From Opitutus sp. GAS368 (lineage in GTDB: Bacteria; Verrucomicrobiota; Verrucomicrobiia; Opitutales; Opitutaceae): a stretch of 42,259 nt of DNA. The position numbers and the translations under genes were made by a program. The notes under the pieces are model-generated. The model ran no database searches. It saw only the letters and a program-made list of their open reading frames with translations, and was not told the DNA's origin. Shown piece after piece: positions 1-9,500 of this stretch. Where the stretch lies: assembly GCA_945869845.1 (NCBI GenBank), contig CAMBRG010000016.1, forward strand, positions 1 through 42,259. The letters are read 5' to 3'. Every line of letters starts with the position of its first letter. Position 1 is the stretch's first letter.

Positions 1-936
1 GACGATCAGTCCGGCATTGCGGGTACCGTATTCGTGCCGGGCCGCGCCATCGACGTAGCGGATCTCGCCCGGCAAAAACGGCAGTTCGCCGGAATGCGAG
101 CCGATGCCCGTGACCGCCACCGCATCGAGGCGCGCGTGGCGGATGAACACCGCGCCCGATTCATGGGGCCCGCCCAGCCATTTGTGTCCGCAAAAGGCGT
201 AAGAGTCGCAGCCGAGCGCACCAAGGTTGACCGGAACCATGCCGACCGCCTGCGCCCCATCGACATGAAACCAGATGCCGCGCGCAGCGGCGAATTCGGC
301 GATCGCCCGCACGGGCAACACGAGGCCGTCGGTGCAGGTGATGTGGCTGACTTGAATGACCTTCGTCCGCGGGGTCACGAGCGCCCGGATGCGCGCGAGA
401 TTCTCCTCGGCGGAAACGGGACTGGGTTCGAAGAGCTTCACCGTCACGCCGCGTTCCTTGGTTTGGTTGAACCACGGGAACGAACCGCCCGGATGCGCGT
501 GCGACTCAAAGATGACCTCGTCGCCGGCGCGCAAACGGAGACCGGCGGCGATGAGGGCGTTACCCTCGGTGGCGTTGCGCGTGAAACAGAGCTCGCGGGG
601 CTCGGCTCCGACAAACGGTGCGACGATCTCCCGCGCCGGCTGGATCAGGTTGTGACCGGTCTCAGAATGCTGCTGGAGAGCGAGCATCGTCGAAAACACC
701 GCGTCGAGCACGCGTTGTGAAGCCGGTCCGAGGCCGCCGCAGTTGAGGTAAACCGGATCGTCCTGCAGCGGAAAGTGCGCGCGCACGGCCCGCCAGAAGT
801 CGGCCGAGGTCGACGTGGAAAAAGCGGGCAACGTCGCCGGGCCGGCGGTCGCCGCCCGGGCGGTGGATCCGGCGATCAACGCGCCCGCCACACCGCCGCC
901 CATGCCTTGGAGAAATTGGCGGCGGTCGAGGTTCAT
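1..936 (-). CDS. Tat-exported class V aminotransferase (isopenicillin N epimerase-like), C-terminus cut by window edge
   Basis: PLP-dependent fold-type I enzyme of the aminotransferase class V / cysteine desulfurase superfamily. 312 codons are present and the frame is open to base 1. The N-terminus is a twin-arginine signal (DRRQFLQG at residues 4-11, a Gly/Ala-rich segment, then a likely cut after ARA near residue 28). Superfamily signatures are HVDGAQA (224-230, the Asp that contacts the PLP ring nitrogen) and GHKWLGGP (250-257, Lys252 as the Schiff-base lysine). The start ATG (936-934) overlaps the TGA of the upstream gene as ATGA, so translation is probably coupled. Exported relatives of this kind accompany glycoside hydrolases in Planctomycetes and Verrucomicrobia (recollection), with unknown substrate. 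The family call is firm; the reaction (epimerase, lyase or desulfurase) cannot be told. Confidence 0.9.
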   Translation of the reverse strand, partial: MNLDRRQFLQGMGGGVAGALIAGSTARAATAGPATLPAFSTSTSADFWRAVRAHFPLQDDPVYLNCGGLGPASQRVLDAVFSTMLALQQHSETGHNLIQPAREIVAPFVGAEPRELCFTRNATEGNALIAAGLRLRAGDEVIFESHAHPGGSFPWFNQTKERGVTVKLFEPSPVSAEENLARIRALVTPRTKVIQVSHITCTDGLVLPVRAIAEFAAARGIWFHVDGAQAVGMVPVNLGALGCDSYAFCGHKWLGGPHESGAVFIRHARLDAVAVTGIGSHSGELPFLPGEIRYVDGAARHEYGTRNAGLIV

Positions 937-1799
937 GCGAGCGATTGAAAAGTCAGGGTGTGATCGGCGAGCAGTTCGGCCCCGGGCGCGAGCACGAGAT
1001 CGGACTCGGCCTGCAACGGGAAGGCCGCCAACGGATAATTACGCCGCACAAACCACGTCAACGGACCCGCGTTGTTCTCGAAACGAATGCGCACGCGGCG
1101 CAAGCTGCCGTCGAGCTGGCCGTGCCATTCCATCCAGCGGGCCGAGGCCCCATGCACCGCCGTCACGCCTTCCAGCCCGCCCTCGGCGACCAGTTTGATC
1201 GTGGGATCAAGGTGATCGTCCAGCAGCTCGCGCGCCCCGCGAAACTGCAGCCCGTTATAGTGCGAGCCGACCATCCCGCCATGGGAGTGCGGGTTGCCGA
1301 GCGTGAGGGCGCGGCCGCTGACGTTGACCAAGTGACTGCGCCAACGCAGCGACCACGTCGCCGCGGCGGGATCGGCCGCGACGGCGATCTGCAACGCGCG
1401 CTCCTCGCGAAAAAGCGTTTCGCCGAGCCGTTTCCACTCCAGCGAATGACTGAGCGCCGCGGTCGCCCCGGTCGCCTCAAGCGCGGTCCAGGCGACGTGC
1501 TGCTGCGAGCCGTGATCGTCGCGCCATTTGTAACCCTCGTCGCGCCGGCAGGTCGGGCCGCCCCAAAAATTCGCACCCGAGACTTGGTTCAACGTGAAAC
1601 TCAGCGCGTGGTGCCACGGATGGTCGTTGGGCCGGAAATTGGTGAGGGTGTCGCCCGCCAACGTATTGACCGGATGCGCGTAGGGCCGCGGCGATTCGTT
1701 GGCCGGAGTCGTCGGCGCGTAAACGTAGCGGAGCAAAAGGGCCTCGCCCGCGAAAACGGTGACGGCGGAACCGGGGACATGTTCAAGGCGGAGCGTCAT
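933..1799 (-). CDS. DUF6807 (PmoA-like) family protein
   Basis: 288-residue protein matching the family once labelled 'methane oxygenase PmoA' and now DUF6807. The marks are RPYAHPVNTLAGDTLT (residues 38-53), then NDHPWHHALSF, then a central NPHSHGGMVGSHYNGLQF stretch and a C-terminal WFVRRNYPLAAFPLQ. Members are beta-sandwich proteins found beside sugar-degrading enzymes. The old methane-oxygenase name is misleading and nothing here suggests methane oxidation. The His-rich HPWHH motif could bind a metal or a sugar (inference). The gene overlaps the genes on both sides by 4 bases (ATGA at 1796-1799 and 933-936), so it is the middle cistron of a tightly coupled three-gene operon led by the GH78 rhamnosidase. 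No signal peptide is seen, so it is probably cytoplasmic. Confidence 0.85.
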   Translation of the reverse strand: MTLRLEHVPGSAVTVFAGEALLLRYVYAPTTPANESPRPYAHPVNTLAGDTLTNFRPNDHPWHHALSFTLNQVSGANFWGGPTCRRDEGYKWRDDHGSQQHVAWTALEATGATAALSHSLEWKRLGETLFREERALQIAVAADPAAATWSLRWRSHLVNVSGRALTLGNPHSHGGMVGSHYNGLQFRGARELLDDHLDPTIKLVAEGGLEGVTAVHGASARWMEWHGQLDGSLRRVRIRFENNAGPLTWFVRRNYPLAAFPLQAESDLVLAPGAELLADHTLTFQSLA

Positions 1800-4288
1800 G
1801 CGCGGTCGGGTAAGAGCGGGAACTTTTCGGCGAACGTGCCGCCCGGGAACCGACGCACCGTCGACGCGCCATCGGGTGCGACCACCGTGACGTCGAGCCC
1901 GACCGGAGCGGTGATCTCAAGCGCGAACGCGCCTTCGGCCACGCGCCACGCCACGTCGATCGGTCCCTGCGGCGTGCACACTCGGCCGGTCGCATGGGTG
2001 AGTCCGCAGCGATGCGGCGCGATGGTCACGCGGGCGAATCCGGGCACCGTCGGCACGACGCCGAGGATGCGTTGCAGAAACTCGAGCGCGGGATGCGCGG
2101 ACCAGGCGTGGCAGAGCGAGCGCCAGTAGGAGTTCTCCTCGACGAAAGTCGTGAGGCCGTAATCAAGCGACTCGTGCCAAGGGCCGAGATACGTCGGCAT
2201 CCGGTCGTAAAGCCCCGCGCGCACGAGCGCAGTGAAGATAAAATGCCAGCAGAAGAACGAGCCGGGCGCGAGTTTGGCATCGAGCGGGAAACGCTGAAAA
2301 ATGCGCGCCGTTTCACGGGGTCCGGCGACTCCGGCGATGATCGCCCACGCGTTGCCGCATTGGGAAACTTCGGGGCCACCGGGCCGATCAAAGTAAAGTC
2401 CTTCGCTCTCGCTCCACGTGAGCGCGTGCAACGCGATCCGCAGCCGCGCGGCCTCAGACTCGAGGGCGTCGATCTCGGCGGCGTGACGCGGGGCGTCGCC
2501 CAGTTGCCGGAGGAGTTCAGCGACGTCGGCGAGCCCTTGGATGTATTGCGCGCTGAGAATCGTGGTCGGACCGGAATCGGCACCGGGCACGACGCCGCGG
2601 GGCCACCACGGGCACCAATCGGTGATATTCCAGAACGGAAGTTTTGCGGGCAAGCCCGTGGCATCGGTATGCCGCCGATACCAATCTAGCACCGCCCGCA
2701 CTCCGGGCAGCAAATCGCGCACCGTGGCGGCGTCGCCGGAGCAAAGAAAATAATCGCGGATATTTGTTATCCAATGCAACGACCAGGTCGGAATGATCTG
2801 CACGAGCCGAGACGGATAGCGGCTTTGAGTGAGCCCGTCGGAGAGCCGTGACCAGTCGAAGTGATAGAGCGCCTGCCGGCTCAAACGATAGTCCGCGGTC
2901 GCGAGCATCGCGATCTTCGACGTAATCATCGTGTCGCCCGCATACTGCATCTGCTCGTAATGCGGGCAGTCCTCGAACGTCTCGTGCGAGCAGAGCCGCA
3001 TGGTCTCGATGCTCGCCGTCCACACGCGATCAAGGCGCGCATCGGAAGAAACGAAGGTGGCCGCGACGTTATAAGGATAGACCGTGAAACGCTGGGTGAC
3101 CCCGTGAATCACGAGGGGCACCGAGCCGACCTTGATCCGCAATCCGACGTAGCGGTAAGCCCGCCAATGCAGCGGTTCAAACCCCTCGGGCGCCGTTGCC
3201 GTTCCGTGGCCGGCGGGTTCCCACACGTCGCACCAACCGGTAATTTTCCCGCGTCGGTCGAAGGTCCAGCCGGTATTCTCATCGGCGAAATGCGACGCGA
3301 GATTGGCGAGCGACTGCTTGCGTCCCAGCAAAAGCGCACCGGGCGTCTCCCAAGGCAGGCGCAGCGCTTCGGCGTAGATCAACCGCACCGTCGCGCCCGC
3401 GCCACCCGCCACCGCCAGTTGGGGAAAGGCCGAAGTCAGTTTCGCATGATCGAGGATCACTTCCACTTCCGTGCCGGCCGCAAGCGTCACTGTGGAATCA
3501 CCTGCGATCACACCGGCCCAACCGGCGGGTGCATCTTGGCCCCCGGGCACAAAGACATCTGAAAACCGCTCGATTTTTTCCTCGGCCAGCAGCGGAATCA
3601 TCCGGGGGATGAGACCGTAGGGACTGGTGGGATCGCGGCGATTCTCGAGCAATTCGGCCTTGAACAACACATGGGCGGGCGCCCACGCCGAGTCGTCATG
3701 ATCAGGGAGATTCCAACCCGGCGGGATCAACGCCGATACCCGATGCTCAAAATAGCCGAGATATCCCTCGAAGGTCGTGTTCTCATTCTGAAACCGGTGC
3801 GCCGTGTCCACGGCCACCCGCCAATTCGCATCGGTGCGCAGATCCATCACTTCCGCTCCGGCCCGATTCCGCACCGCTCCTTCCAAAACGAAACCGCCGG
3901 TGTAAGTCATCACCGAGCATGGAGCCCCGAGCAAGGCCGGCCGATGCGCGACGTGCGACATGTCGAGCACGAGCGCAGCGAGCACGTTACGACCGGGACG
4001 AAGCTGGGGCGTGAGATCGAAGGTCTCGAAAAAATGGTGGTTCACGTCGCCCTTCGCCGGGCCGCGCCCGATCAGCACCCCATTACAGAAAAACAGATAG
4101 CGACTATCGCCCGAAACCGAGACGTCCAACGTCACCGCGGCAGGATCCGCGACCTCGAAACTGCGCCGAAACATCCGGACCTGGTAGTGCGACGGCGAGG
4201 AGGCATCACGCGCCGGCACTCCGTGAGAGCCCTCGGCGGACCAAATCCAAACGGCAGAATCGACAAAGGGTTTTTTTGGGGAATTCAA
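1796..4288 (-). CDS. Alpha-L-rhamnosidase, glycoside hydrolase family 78
   Basis: 830-residue GH78-type enzyme that releases terminal L-rhamnose from glycans or glycosides. The N-terminal beta domain begins near WIWSAEG and carries SGDSRYLFFCNGVLIGRGP (about 59-77), the usual accessory carbohydrate-binding fold. The (alpha/alpha)6 barrel starts near residue 410 and contains ETFEDCPHYEQMQYAGDT (about 436-453), equivalent to the GH78 'DCPxRxE' catalytic segment. Trp/Asp-rich segments such as FWNITDWCPWWPRG follow, then a C-terminal beta sandwich. No signal peptide is visible, so it is cytoplasmic or exported unconventionally. The start is TTG at 4288. The frame stays open upstream without an ATG or GTG, and the next Met (residue 39) would cut the conserved N-terminal strand, so TTG is preferred. 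First gene of the minus-strand operon and divergent from the sugar isomerase gene. The exact glycan is unknown. Confidence 0.92.
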   Translation of the reverse strand: MNSPKKPFVDSAVWIWSAEGSHGVPARDASSPSHYQVRMFRRSFEVADPAAVTLDVSVSGDSRYLFFCNGVLIGRGPAKGDVNHHFFETFDLTPQLRPGRNVLAALVLDMSHVAHRPALLGAPCSVMTYTGGFVLEGAVRNRAGAEVMDLRTDANWRVAVDTAHRFQNENTTFEGYLGYFEHRVSALIPPGWNLPDHDDSAWAPAHVLFKAELLENRRDPTSPYGLIPRMIPLLAEEKIERFSDVFVPGGQDAPAGWAGVIAGDSTVTLAAGTEVEVILDHAKLTSAFPQLAVAGGAGATVRLIYAEALRLPWETPGALLLGRKQSLANLASHFADENTGWTFDRRGKITGWCDVWEPAGHGTATAPEGFEPLHWRAYRYVGLRIKVGSVPLVIHGVTQRFTVYPYNVAATFVSSDARLDRVWTASIETMRLCSHETFEDCPHYEQMQYAGDTMITSKIAMLATADYRLSRQALYHFDWSRLSDGLTQSRYPSRLVQIIPTWSLHWITNIRDYFLCSGDAATVRDLLPGVRAVLDWYRRHTDATGLPAKLPFWNITDWCPWWPRGVVPGADSGPTTILSAQYIQGLADVAELLRQLGDAPRHAAEIDALESEAARLRIALHALTWSESEGLYFDRPGGPEVSQCGNAWAIIAGVAGPRETARIFQRFPLDAKLAPGSFFCWHFIFTALVRAGLYDRMPTYLGPWHESLDYGLTTFVEENSYWRSLCHAWSAHPALEFLQRILGVVPTVPGFARVTIAPHRCGLTHATGRVCTPQGPIDVAWRVAEGAFALEITAPVGLDVTVVAPDGASTVRRFPGGTFAEKFPLLPDRA

Positions 4289-4445
4289 TGGGTCAGTGGG
4301 TTGATCAAGAGCCGCCTCGGGCTCGGGTTGGCCTCTACCCCCGGAGAGGCGATAGATCCACGAGAGCAGTCGCAGCGGCGCTAGACCGAAATGAGAATCT
4401 TCTCGTCAATTTTCAGATTTCAATCAGTATTTTCTGTGAAATTTC
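4289..4445. promoter_or_regulatory. Divergent intergenic region with palindromic operator candidates
   Basis: This 157-bp region separates the GH78 operon (minus) from the isomerase gene (plus) and must hold both promoters. The isomerase-proximal part is AT-rich, unlike its surroundings. A perfect 10-bp palindrome TGAAATTTCA lies at 4437-4446, ending on the first base of the isomerase ATG. A TTCAGA hexamer lies at 4412-4417 and a TCTGTGAA at 4433-4440; TTCAGA and its complement TCTGAA form the arms of the palindrome in front of the LacI gene (5405-5419). A TTGACG on the minus strand (4409-4404) is a possible -35 for the operon, without a convincing -10. A role as LacI-type operator is inference. 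Confidence 0.45.
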
Positions 4446-5315
4446 ATGAATAAGTCTTCTGTTTCCCCGCCCCCTCCGCGTCTCGTTCAATGCGCCTCTC
4501 CGTGGTCGATGCACGATTGGCCCTTAAAGCGCAAGGAATGGGCCTTGGACCGAAAACTAGATGCGATCAAAGAGGCAGGCTTTGACGGGGTTTGCGCTTA
4601 CGTCTCCCCCGAACTCAAGGCCGGGGCCGAGCGCCGCGGGCTCGTGCTCATGAGCGGCTTTGATTGCAGCGATCTTGACGTTGCGCGGCCCCGACTCGAG
4701 GCCCAACGAGACCTCGGCGTTCACTTCATTAACATCCAGTTGCTCAACCATGATACGCCGCCCGCGAAAGCCGCGGCGATGGCCGTGAAGTTGATCAAGC
4801 TCTCCCGATCACTCGGCCTGGGCGTGCACATCGAAGTTCACCGCGATACCTCCACCGAAACGCCGGAGAAATTCACCGAGATCGCCCGGCTATACCGTCG
4901 GGCCACGCGCCAGATTATGCCCGTCACGTGGGATCACTCCCACTTCGCGGTCTCGAAACATGTCATGCCCAAGGACTACTCGGCGCGCCTGCTGGCTTGG
5001 CCGGAGTCGATTCAGCACTCCCAGATGTTCCACCTCCGGCCTTTTAACAGCCAACATTGTCAGGTCCCCGTGACCAACGGCCGGGGAAAGTTCACCCCGG
5101 AATTTGAGGACTACCTCAGGTTTGTCGAAGACCTCTTCGCCCTTTGGCTACGCGGCCCACGGCCCGGCAACACCCTTTGGACCTGCCCCGAATTGGGCTG
5201 CACCCACGGCTACCACGTGAGCACCAATCCGCACCCGTGGCCCGACGCCGTCGCGGCCCGCGGCGCTTTCACCAAAGCTTGGAGCCGCGCGCTGAAACGC
5301 ACGCCTTCTATATAA
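4446..5315 (+). CDS. Sugar phosphate isomerase/epimerase (xylose isomerase-like TIM barrel)
   Basis: 289 residues of the AP-endonuclease-2 / xylose-isomerase-like TIM barrel superfamily. Metal ligand candidates fall where this superfamily places them: Glu130 in HIEVHRD, Asp163/His164 in TWDHSH, His196 in QMFHLRPFN and a late Glu in CPELG. The early strand DAIKEAGFDGVCAYVS and the segment AERRGLVLMSGF also fit. Such enzymes interconvert keto-sugars or cleave sugar acids; the substrate is not readable, though the setting next to a rhamnosidase suggests a deoxy-sugar step. No Shine-Dalgarno is seen before the ATG, which sits on the end of a palindrome. It is transcribed divergently from the GH78 operon and toward the LacI gene 113 bp downstream. 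Confidence 0.85.
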   Translation: MNKSSVSPPPPRLVQCASPWSMHDWPLKRKEWALDRKLDAIKEAGFDGVCAYVSPELKAGAERRGLVLMSGFDCSDLDVARPRLEAQRDLGVHFINIQLLNHDTPPAKAAAMAVKLIKLSRSLGLGVHIEVHRDTSTETPEKFTEIARLYRRATRQIMPVTWDHSHFAVSKHVMPKDYSARLLAWPESIQHSQMFHLRPFNSQHCQVPVTNGRGKFTPEFEDYLRFVEDLFALWLRGPRPGNTLWTCPELGCTHGYHVSTNPHPWPDAVAARGAFTKAWSRALKRTPSI

Positions 5316-5404
5316 GGCCTCCGTCCCGGCTTTTGCGTCTTTGTGCGCCGTCACCGCTTCGTGACAAAACCCTTGACCCGCACTTGGCAATTCAGTCCAA
5401 TCAT

Positions 5405-5419
5405 TCTGAAATATTCAGA
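5405..5419. promoter_or_regulatory. Palindromic operator candidate upstream of lacI-type gene
   Basis: The 15-bp sequence TCTGAAATATTCAGA has 6-bp perfect arms around ATA and ends 9 bp before the regulator's ATG. A TTGGCA at 5384-5389 and TGAAAT at 5407-5412 (17-bp spacing) could be the -35/-10, so a bound repressor would cover the -10. LacI-family repressors commonly autoregulate through such sites. The role is inferred from position and symmetry. Confidence 0.5.
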
Positions 5420-5428
5420 TAATCTCGC

Positions 5429-6478
5429 ATGCCCCCTCTGCTCATTGCCGACATTGCACGGAAGGCGAAAGTGTCACCCGCCACTGTCTCCCGCGTCATC
5501 AATCAACCGCACCTCGTCGCGGCCGATCGGTTGGAACGCGTCCGCTCCGTCATGTCCGCCGCCGATTACGAGCCGACGCCGCTTCATCGCCGCCGCGGGC
5601 CTAAGTCCCGCCTAGCGACCCCGAAGAACATCGCGGTCTGGTTCGTGGGCGCGAAGAAAAACTCCAGTTTCAATTGGTTCCAAGACCAACTGCTCCAGAC
5701 CCAGCACTCCAACGACCGTCAACGGCTAGAGATCAGCGTGCTCTTCACCGATACACCGGACGATTTGCCCCGCGCGCTCGCTGAGCGCCAAGTCGACGGC
5801 GTGATCATCCAAGGGATGGAGCCGACCGCCGCCTGCATGGCCAAGCTCGGCGACCTCCCGCACGTCTGGTTCATGACCCGCCGCTCGTTGTCATTCCCCG
5901 GAGATTACGTCGAGCCGGACAACGACGCCAACGGTCGCATGGCCGCCAACTATCTTCACCAACACGCCCATAAATCCGTCGCCGTGATCGCAGCAGATCC
6001 CGGCTACAGCGCTGTCAGCCAACGGGTTACTGCATTCGTCGACCAAGCGAAGACTCTCGGCCTCACGGTGCATAGCATTTTGGGAAAATCCAAACCCGTG
6101 AATTTCCTCGAGATCGTGCCCGTGCACGACGAAAGCGACGCGCTGGCCAAGCGATTCTGTCAACTTTCACCGCGCCCGACGGGGGTTTACGTGCCCGTCG
6201 ATCACTTTTGCGGGTCGCTCTTCCGTTCGATGCGCCTCGCCGGCCTGAAATCTGACCGGGATTTTGAGGCGATTTTGGGCAACCTAAATCCCGTCATTTA
6301 CCACAATCTGGACCACCTGCCCCCGGCGCTCGACATCAATCTTACCACCTTGGTGCGTAAAGTTGTCGATCACTTGGTCTGGCGCATCGACAATCCAAAG
6401 ACCTTGGGCCGCATCGGAGTTTGCGTCGCCCCCACCCTCGTCCTCCCGGCCAGCCAGGCCAACCAGATGATTGCCTGA
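5429..6478 (+). CDS. LacI/GalR-family transcriptional regulator
   Basis: 349 residues. The N-terminal helix-turn-helix is classic: LLIADIARKAKVSPATVSRV (residues 4-23) followed by INQPHLV and a hinge region ending near residue 60. The rest is the periplasmic-binding-protein-like effector domain, with PKNIAVWFVG opening it, QVDGVIIQGM mid-way and KSVAVIAADPGYSAVSQR in the second lobe. It lies between the sugar isomerase gene and the TonB receptor, so it probably senses a sugar or sugar phosphate from this locus and controls the divergent GH78 operon, the isomerase and perhaps the receptor (inference from position). The palindrome at 5405-5419 suggests autoregulation. The C-terminal lobe is less standard than E. 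coli LacI and ligand residues cannot be assigned. Confidence 0.93.
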   Translation: MPPLLIADIARKAKVSPATVSRVINQPHLVAADRLERVRSVMSAADYEPTPLHRRRGPKSRLATPKNIAVWFVGAKKNSSFNWFQDQLLQTQHSNDRQRLEISVLFTDTPDDLPRALAERQVDGVIIQGMEPTAACMAKLGDLPHVWFMTRRSLSFPGDYVEPDNDANGRMAANYLHQHAHKSVAVIAADPGYSAVSQRVTAFVDQAKTLGLTVHSILGKSKPVNFLEIVPVHDESDALAKRFCQLSPRPTGVYVPVDHFCGSLFRSMRLAGLKSDRDFEAILGNLNPVIYHNLDHLPPALDINLTTLVRKVVDHLVWRIDNPKTLGRIGVCVAPTLVLPASQANQMIA

Positions 6479-6499
6479 ATCGATCATCCCCAATTTTTG

Positions 6500-6537
6500 C
6501 CGGTAGTCGGCGCGATTCAAACCGCGCCAACTACCGG
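6500..6537 (+). promoter_or_regulatory. Strong hairpin between regulator and TonB receptor genes
   Basis: CCGGTAGT (6500-6507) pairs with ACTACCGG (6530-6537), and GGCGCG (6509-6514) with CGCGCC (6523-6528), leaving one C/A mismatch and an 8-base loop. A T-run precedes and an A-run follows, extending the pairing slightly. There is no T-tail on either strand, so it is not a standard terminator. It sits 26 nt before the receptor ATG. It may stabilise the receptor mRNA, act as an attenuator, or be an operator. The structure is seen; the role is open. Confidence 0.55.
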
Positions 6538-6563
6538 AAAATAACCAACCCCCACATATAACG

Positions 6564-9500
6564 ATGAAACCAGATACCAGCACCGGATCGCCCAGGACCA
6601 AGAAATACTTGGTTTCCTGTTTAGCCGCGTTGATGGCCGTGTCCGCCCCTATGGGCTACGCCGCCGACAGCGACGCCTTGAAGAAACTGCAGGAAGAAAA
6701 CTCTGCCCTGCGCAAACGCCTTGCCGCCCTCGAGGGCGTGCCAGCAGCTCCCGCCGCCGCGCCATCGGCCGGCCCGGTCGCCCCAGCCGCCCGGACCCCG
6801 CTGAAAGCGGATGAAGGCGTGCAGACGCTCAGCGCGTTCGAGGTCAAGACCGACAAGGACTACGGCTACCTCAAGACCAATGCCGCGACCGCCACAAAGA
6901 TCGGCATGGAGATCCAAAAGATCCCATTGAACGTATCTGTGATCTCGCGCGAGTTCCTTAACGATACCAACGCCCAGTCCCTCACCGACTTGTTCCGCTA
7001 CACGGCGGCCGCGTCCGGTGATACCCGCTTTGCGATGCGTATTCCGGCCAACTCCGCGACCCCGCAAGGCACCTTCACGATGCGCGGTTTCGTGGTGAAC
7101 AGCCTCATGCGTAACGGCATCTTCCGCTACACCTCCTACAACCTCGACACCGTCGAGCGCGTTGAGGTCATCAAGGGACCGGCCGCCGTCTTCTTCGGCC
7201 AAGGTTACCCCGGCGGCGTCATCAACTACATCAGCAAGCTGCCGCAGTTCAATCGTACGCAGGGCTCCATCACGATGACACTCAATGACAACTCGGGTCA
7301 GAAAGTCGTGCTCGATCAAAACGTGGCCGCCAGCGACAAGCTCGCCCTGCGCGTGCTCGGCGTGTGGGAAGACACCCAAGGCGAACGTCGCTTTGAATTC
7401 CGCCGCAACTACAGCGTAAATCCCTCGATCTCCCTCGTCCCATTCGAGAGCGGCAAGGTCAAGATCACCGCTGAAGGTGAATTCACCCGCGAGCGCTTCA
7501 TGCTGAATGATTACGACTGGATCTGGAGCGATTTCGCCGGCTGGAACGAGGCCGCCCGCACCGGACGTTACAACTCTTCAACCGCGACCCTGTCCAACAC
7601 GATCGTGGCCAATGCAGGCAATCTTCTGGCGGCCAACGTCGTTCAGAACACCACGACCCCAATGCTCGCCTACGGCACCTACATCAACAACAAGCGTATC
7701 GCGACCAGCAATTGGAGCCTGCCGGCCTACACCAGCGTCGAGCGCGGTGCCTACATCACCGACAAGAACGGCAAACGTTATCATGACGAGGCGTTCAATT
7801 ACACCAGCCGCGGTGCTGTCTTCAACAACGCGATCGAGAACTTCTCGGTGACCGCCGACCTCAGCCCATTCAGCTGGCTCGATGTTCGCTACAACTTCTT
7901 CCAAGAGAAGTCTGAGAATTACACCGTCGGTCAAGGCGGCGCGCTCACCACGCCCTACGCCAACGGCACCAACTGGAATGTCGGCACCGGTAATCTTTCC
8001 GGCTATTATCGCTACGGTCAGACGCACAACGTCGACGCCGTCGTGAAATTCGATTTCTTGGGCGTGAAGAACAAGTTCCTGCTGGGCGTCCAAAAGATCA
8101 GCCCCTACCAACAGTTCCTCGGCGGACAAACGTTCACCGACGCGCAATGGGCCTTCCTCCCGGGCGCGCGCAACCCGACGGCCAACCCGGATTATGCCGG
8201 CACGAATAGCACGATCTACAACGCAGGTGCTGTTCCGGTTAACCAAGTCATCCGTCAACGCGACGGATCGATCAAACCCGTTCGCCAGATCTTCTCCAAC
8301 TTCGATCCTGGCGCGGAAATCTATCCCGACATCACCGCATATCACCAAGAGGACCGCAACGCCCTCGACGGTTACAAGTCCCAGCAGATGTCGGCCTACC
8401 TCAACTACCAAGCCACGATGTTTAAGGATCGGCTGACGTTGCTCGCCGGCTATCGCGAGGAAAAGCAATGGGCCCGCGGTCAATTCCAATCGAACAATTA
8501 TCCGTGGTTTGTTTACTTCCCGGACATGCACCTCCGCCCCGACCTCTATCCTGAGAACGTATGGGGTCATTCCATCAGCTACCAACGCGGCATTCCGCAG
8601 GACCAGAAGGGCGACTCGTGGATGGGCGGTCTGTCCTTCGCGCTCACTCCTGAGCTGAGCATCTACGCTTCGAACTCCAAGACCTTCAAGTTCAACTCCG
8701 GCCGCGTCGGCGGTCTGTTCGTGGGCGATGAAGTGCTTTGGTATGACCAAGCCCGCGCCTTCGGATCCGGCGGCACTCCCGGTGCCTCCTTCCGCTACCT
8801 CGGCCAAACGGTCACCTCGCTCGCTCAGTTCCAACAAATCCTCTCTGGACGCGGCGTCTACAACCTCGTCAAAAACGAGCAGGGCATGAACTGGGAATTC
8901 GGCGCCAAATACTCGCGGCAAGATGGCCGTATCGTCGGCACCGTCTCGTTCTTCCGTGGCGAACGCGAAAACCAGATGCTCGACGACGGCGCCAAACAGT
9001 CGAATATCGAAGAGCCGCTCAACTACAGCACGGAACTCTTTCCGGTGGGCTCGCCTTACCGCAACACCCGTCTGCTGCGTTGGCGCACGACCGATCTCAT
9101 GAATCAGGTCGAGGGCACCGAAGCCGAAGTCATCTGGACTCCGGTGCGCAACTACCAGGCCGTCATCAACGGCTCCTGGCTGTGGTCCGCCAAGACGGTG
9201 TATGACAAGACCCGCGCCGCACCCGGCACGGCGGCTTACAACGCCGGCACCCCGGCCGCCAAGGTTGCATCCGACATCTACTACAACGCCCGTCTCGAGA
9301 ACGTCCCCGAGTTCCGCTTCAACATCTTCAACAAATACACGTTTGTTGATGGCGTCGTGAACGGCATGGCCCGCGGTCTCAACGTCGGTCTCGGTATGCG
9401 CTACTCTTCCGAGACGGTGGTTTCCCGTTCGGTGGACTGGAATCCGTTCAACGGCGGCTATCAAGCCGGTGACTACCTGGTGTTCGATGCGACGATCGGC

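Noticed and set aside
4298-4340. Terminator-like stem CCTCT/AGAGG between the divergent genes
   Set aside because: The stem is only 5 bp and there is no gene ending there.
7578-9464. 628-codon open frame antisense to the TonB receptor
   Set aside because: It lies wholly inside a convincing receptor gene and its protein is Val/Gly/Arg-rich without recognisable motifs; it follows from the G+C bias of the sense gene.
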